From Curtobacterium sp. MCLR17_032 (GTDB lineage: Bacteria; Actinomycetota; Actinomycetes; Actinomycetales; Microbacteriaceae), in contig NZ_CP126268.1 of assembly GCF_003234795.2 (NCBI RefSeq), positions 3,348,001-3,412,000 on the forward strand: a stretch of 64,000 nt of DNA, read 5' to 3'. Made by a program: the position numbers and the translations under genes. The notes beneath the pieces are model-generated. The model was not told the origin of the DNA. It saw nothing but the letters and a program-made list of their open reading frames with translations, and did no database searches. Position 1 is the first letter of the stretch, and each line of letters starts with the position of its first letter. This document shows positions 54,096 through 64,000 of the stretch, in pieces.

Positions 54096-54111
54096 CAGGG
54101 ACTCACTCGGT

Positions 54112-57993
<3,882 letters not shown>

Positions 57994-58037
57994 TGTTCTT
58001 CTCTCTTGCTGGTTCGAAACGTGTTCAGCGGGCGGGA

Positions 58038-61526
<3,489 letters not shown>

Positions 61527-61801
61527 GGGTGTGACCTCCGGTAGGCCCCGTCGGGCCGACACTGACGAAGCAGTGTGTAGGTGAGTGGATAGATCGCTCG
61601 GCGCAACCCGGTGATCAGGACACGAGTACGGTGTGCTCCGGGTCCGGAGCCGCGTGTGGGATGATCGGTGAGCGGGTCCCGCCGCCATATACGGGACCGG
61701 CATCACCAGGCGTGTTCAGCGAAGCACCTGCTGAGAGGCGTCTTCGTGGAACTCGGTCGACCGCAATATGACGACACGGATGCCAGGGAGCGCGAACTGT
61801 C

Positions 61802-61831
61802 ATCATAGGTGGCTCGGCAGTGCGCTGTCCA
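61802..61831 (-). promoter_or_regulatory. Sigma-70-type promoter of rpoB
   Basis: On the minus strand TGGACA (61831-61826) and TATGAT (61807-61802) are 18 bp apart. The predicted start is near 61795, about 270 nt before the rpoB TTG. Confidence 0.65.
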
Positions 61832-61840
61832 GTCCCTGGC

Positions 61841-61870
61841 TTGACCGAGATCGAGTCCGGCGTGTATAAG
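61841..61870 (+). promoter_or_regulatory. Promoter-like pair directed away from rpoB
   Basis: On the plus strand TTGACC (61841-61846) and TATAAG (61865-61870) are 18 bp apart. No plus-strand gene follows; a transcript would be antisense to the PH-like gene. Confidence 0.4.
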
Positions 61871-61886
61871 CGCCGGACGACCTGTC

Positions 61887-62510
61887 TCATCCCGCGGCGG
61901 AAGCCAGAGCGGAGCCCTCGGCGGGAGCCAGAGCGGAGCCCGATCGGGCAGCCCCGACCAGCGCCCGCACCGCGTCCTCGGGTCGGTCGCTCCGCACGAA
62001 CGTCGTCCGCCCCGACACGTCGGTGATCTCCACGCCGGGCCCCGGCGTCAGCACGAGTGCCCGCCGTCGACGACCGACCCGCAGCCCGATGCCGCCGTAG
62101 GTGCGCGCGTCCGCCTCGGTCACCCGGACGGCCGTGATGGCCCGGCGGGCGATGCGCCGCGGCGGGAGCGGGCGGAAGTGCAGGACGACCGCGTCCTCGG
62201 TGACCGTCAGGCCGGCCCGGGCGACGAGCGCCAGGACACCGACGACGATCGCGACGAGGCCCGGGATCACCAGTGCGGACTCGGGAGCGTCTCCCGGCCA
62301 GCCGAGGACGGCCGCGGTGAGCGCGAGACCGGCCGTCAGGACGACCCCGCCGACGGCGCGCATCCAGACCGGTGCGCCTTGGTGGTCCTCGACGAGCGGA
62401 CGGGAGGCCCGCCCCGCCCCCGCCTCGCTCCGCACCCGGGCCGGAGCGTGCGTCGGGGTCCGGCCCGGTCGGCTCGGTCGGACGGGGACGGACATGGTGT
62501 CGGCGGTCAT
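61887..62510 (-). CDS. Small membrane protein with PH-like domain
   Basis: 207 residues from ATG 62510, with AAGGAG 7 nt upstream. After a basic N-terminus of ~45 residues come two transmembrane segments (MRAVGGVVLTAGLALTAAVL, ALVIPGLVAIVVGVLALVA). A beta-rich cytoplasmic part follows (LTVTEDAVVLHFRPLPPRRI, ARTYGGIGLRVGRRR, ALVLTPGPGVEITDVSGR) resembling bacterial PH-type domains of the DUF3093/YdbT kind. The last residues come from a 24-bp tandem duplication. Function unknown; it lies between the two-component system and rpoB. Confidence 0.75.
   Translation of the reverse strand: MTADTMSVPVRPSRPGRTPTHAPARVRSEAGAGRASRPLVEDHQGAPVWMRAVGGVVLTAGLALTAAVLGWPGDAPESALVIPGLVAIVVGVLALVARAGLTVTEDAVVLHFRPLPPRRIARRAITAVRVTEADARTYGGIGLRVGRRRRALVLTPGPGVEITDVSGRTTFVRSDRPEDAVRALVGAARSGSALAPAEGSALASAAG
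61897..61944 (-). repeat. 24-bp tandem duplication
   Basis: Two adjacent 24-bp units sharing AGCCAGAGCGGAGCCC (61897-61920 and 61921-61944) encode the related C-terminal segments EGSALASA and SGSALAPA of the PH-like protein. Confidence 0.75.
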
Positions 62511-62923
62511 GGGGGTGCTCCTTCGGGCGGGCGCCCGGACGTCGTGCGGGGTGTGCTGGCCGCGGTGCTGGTGAGGGCGGTGCGGGGCGCAGCGGTGCGG
62601 GTGGACGCGGAGCACGTCGTCGGGACCCGCGACGGGCGCGGGGCTCGTCGTCGGGCAGGCGTCCGGGTCGGTCCCGACGGGCACGCGGGCGGCTGCCGGT
62701 GGCGGGCAGTCGACGACGCGGTCTGAGCGGGTCCGGGACGACGGGCACGACCGGTCGGTGGGGATCCGCGGTCGCGTCGCTCGTCGTCGCGAGGACCCGT
62801 CCACGGTACGTCGCGAGGCTTGACGTCTCCTGTCCGTCGATGCAGGAGCATCGACCAGGACCTGAGCCAGCACGGGCGAGGAGCCGCCACCGGGCGCAGG
62901 ATCGCCGCGGGCGACGGGCAGCG
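62511..62923. other. Intergenic region without recognisable features
   Basis: 413 bp between the PH-like gene and the response regulator, both on the minus strand. Several open frames cross it, but none has a plausible start or recognisable protein. A promoter for the PH-like gene is expected, but no convincing -35/-10 pair is seen. Confidence 0.5.
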
Positions 62924-63640
62924 TCAGCGCAGGACGCGGGCGACCGCCTCCGCCCGGCTCCGGACACCGAGCTTCGCGAAGACCTGGTTGACGTACGACT
63001 TCACGGTCGGCACGGTGAGGAACAGCTCGGCGGCGATCTCCGGGTTGGTGCGACCCTCGGCGATGCGGGTCAGCACGTCGGCCTCGCGCGGGGTCAGCTC
63101 CGGGAACCGCTGCCGCACGTCGGGCTCCCCGGCCGCCGCGCTCGGCTCCCCAGCACCAGAACCAGCACCGGCACCGGCACCGGCACCGGCGCCCGCACCC
63201 GCACCAGCGCCCGTGGCCCCGGCCGCCAACCGTGCCAGGACCATCGCGCCCACGGTCGCATCGAAGGTGGTCTGCCCCGACGCCACCGCCCGGATCGCGG
63301 TGGCGATCTCCGCACGTCCCGCGTCCTTCGTCAGGTAACCCCGGGCGCCGGCGGCGAGCGCGGTGAGGATCGAGTCGTCGTCCGCGTACGTCGTCAGCAC
63401 GAGGACCGCGGTCCCCGGGTGCTCGGCGGTGATCCGCCCGGTCGCCGCGGCTCCGTCCAGGACGGGCATCCGCAGGTCCATCAGCACCACGTCCGGGGCG
63501 AGCGCCGCGACCATCGCCACCGCGGCCGCGCCGTCCTCGGCTTCGCCCACGACCTCCAGGTCGTCGACGAGCGACAGCACCGTGACGAGACCGTCGCGGA
63601 CGATCGCCTGGTCGTCGGCGACCAGGACCCGGATCGTCAC
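62924..63640 (-). CDS. NarL/LuxR-family response regulator
   Basis: 238 residues. The receiver domain (1-120) has the acidic pair in VLVADDQAIVRDG, phosphoacceptor Asp near 54 (DVVLMDLRMPVLDG), Thr in VLVLTTYADDD and Lys in GARGYLTKDAG. A flexible Gly-Ala linker (~140-160), encoded by a hexanucleotide repeat, leads to the LuxR helix-turn-helix (LTPREADVLTRIAEGRTNPE, TVPTVKSYVNQVFAKLGVRS). It overlaps the kinase gene by 4 nt, so the two form a two-component system. Targets are unknown. Confidence 0.95.
   Translation of the reverse strand: MTIRVLVADDQAIVRDGLVTVLSLVDDLEVVGEAEDGAAAVAMVAALAPDVVLMDLRMPVLDGAAATGRITAEHPGTAVLVLTTYADDDSILTALAAGARGYLTKDAGRAEIATAIRAVASGQTTFDATVGAMVLARLAAGATGAGAGAGAGAGAGAGAGSGAGEPSAAAGEPDVRQRFPELTPREADVLTRIAEGRTNPEIAAELFLTVPTVKSYVNQVFAKLGVRSRAEAVARVLR
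63150..63209 (-). repeat. Ten-unit imperfect hexanucleotide repeat in the response-regulator linker
   Basis: Ten consecutive hexamers of the CCGGCA type (CCAGCA, CCAGAA, CCGGCA x3, CCGGCG, CCCGCA and so on) encode the Gly-Ala linker. Unit changes would keep the frame and alter only the linker length. Confidence 0.85.
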
Positions 63641-64000
63641 GAGGTCCGACCGCCCGTGCCACCGCTCGTGCCGCCGACGGCCGGACGCTCGACGTCCTGG
63701 GCGACCGGCACGTGCATCGCGACGACGAACTCGCCGTCGGACCGTTCGGCCTCGACGGTCGCGTCCCCGCCGAGTTCGGCGAACCGCTCGCGCATCCCGA
63801 GCAGACCGTGTCCGTCGGCGGCGACGGGGTTCGCGACGACGACGTCCACGGCGTCGCCGTCCCGGATGACGGACAGGGACACGGGGCGGCCGGGGGCGTG
63901 CCTGCGGGCGTTGCTGAGGGCCTCCCGGACGGCGGAGACGACGACCGCGCGGGTGGCCTCGTCGACGTCGGGCAGGTCGAGGTCGCCCTGCACGACGGCG
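63637..64000 (-). CDS. Sensor histidine kinase, C-terminal part
   Basis: Only the last ~121 residues are in the window; the 5' part lies beyond the right edge. VVSAVREALSNARRHAPGRP is the N-box of the HATPase_c domain, and HGLLGMRERFAELGGDATVE the G-box, as in NarL-type (HisKA_3) kinases. The dimerisation and sensor regions are not visible. It overlaps the response regulator by 4 nt (ATGA). Confidence 0.92.
   Translation of the reverse strand, partial: AVVQGDLDLPDVDEATRAVVVSAVREALSNARRHAPGRPVSLSVIRDGDAVDVVVANPVAADGHGLLGMRERFAELGGDATVEAERSDGEFVVAMHVPVAQDVERPAVGGTSGGTGGRTS

Larger units (their letters stand above)
53739..54111. other. Intergenic region between the peptide gene and rpoC
   Basis: 373 bp with no credible gene. 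From left to right it holds the peptide-gene leader hairpin, an AT-richer stretch near 53805-53840 that should contain the peptide-operon promoter (no consensus pair identified), repeat copy B, and the rpoC terminator. Confidence 0.6.
61527..61886. other. rpoB leader and promoter region
   Basis: 360 bp without a gene. It holds the minus-strand rpoB promoter (61802-61831), an oppositely directed promoter-like pair (61841-61870) and a leader of about 270 nt. No strong long hairpin was found in the leader by eye. GC is lower than in the surrounding genes. Confidence 0.6.

Noticed and set aside
58000..58037. GGTTCGAAA in the rpoB-rpoC gap resembling a tRNA T-loop
   Set aside because: No acceptor, anticodon or D-arm pairing surrounds it and the gap is only 44 bp.

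Overview
The window is chromosomal DNA of a high-GC actinobacterium, most likely Microbacteriaceae and plausibly Curtobacterium-like. This rests on about 70% GC, an actinobacterial ribosomal superoperon, non-ATG starts on core genes, short Adk, and long low-complexity tails on S5, S3, L17 and L29. Almost all of it is coding. The backbone is the rpoBC / str / S10 / spc / alpha chain, read leftward on the minus strand, with accessory modules inserted at several normally tight junctions.

Reading in the direction of transcription (right to left): a two-component system and a small PH-like membrane protein (61.9-64.0 kb); rpoB and rpoC (54.1-61.5 kb); a four-gene module encoding a secreted cationic Trp/Lys-rich peptide, a small membrane protein and an ABC transporter (51.4-53.7 kb), bounded by two diverged copies of a ~118-bp repeat; a VOC protein and a double-GNAT acetyltransferase; a complete Gram-positive type IV pilus locus (37.0-49.6 kb: pilB, pilT, pilC, pilA, three minor-pilin-type genes, pilD, pilM, pilN, pilO); three small membrane-protein genes; rpsL-rpsG-fusA-tuf (29.8-34.2 kb); a topoisomerase IB, a DarT-like (DUF4433) protein and an oppositely oriented Tsr-type 23S rRNA methyltransferase (26.9-29.7 kb); the S10 and spc operons (16.7-26.4 kb); secY-adk-map; an oppositely oriented LCP cell-wall ligase; infA-rpmJ-rpsM-rpsK-rpoA-rplQ (8.9-12.1 kb); a FUSC-type membrane protein, a giant BTAD/NB-ARC regulator and a DrrAB-type ABC exporter; then truA, an MBL hydrolase and the start of a secreted lamin-tail protein.

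The ribosomal genes are packed with 1-4 nt overlaps, but strong hairpins sit at operon ends and also inside the superoperon (rplE/rpsH, rplO/secY, rpsK/rpoA, rpsG/fusA, fusA/tuf). The most convincing sigma-70-type promoters are upstream of infA, rpsL and rpoB. rpsN and rpsD are not at their common positions in the cluster.

The best candidate for an undescribed system is the peptide/ABC operon beside rpoC. Its genes overlap throughout (TGATG, ATGA, TGATG). The 141-residue precursor has a Sec signal and a Cys-free cationic C-terminal region, and the flanking repeats differ only at synonymous codon positions within a shared 16-residue reading frame. Functional statements here come from reading the sequence and knowledge of protein families; no database search was run.
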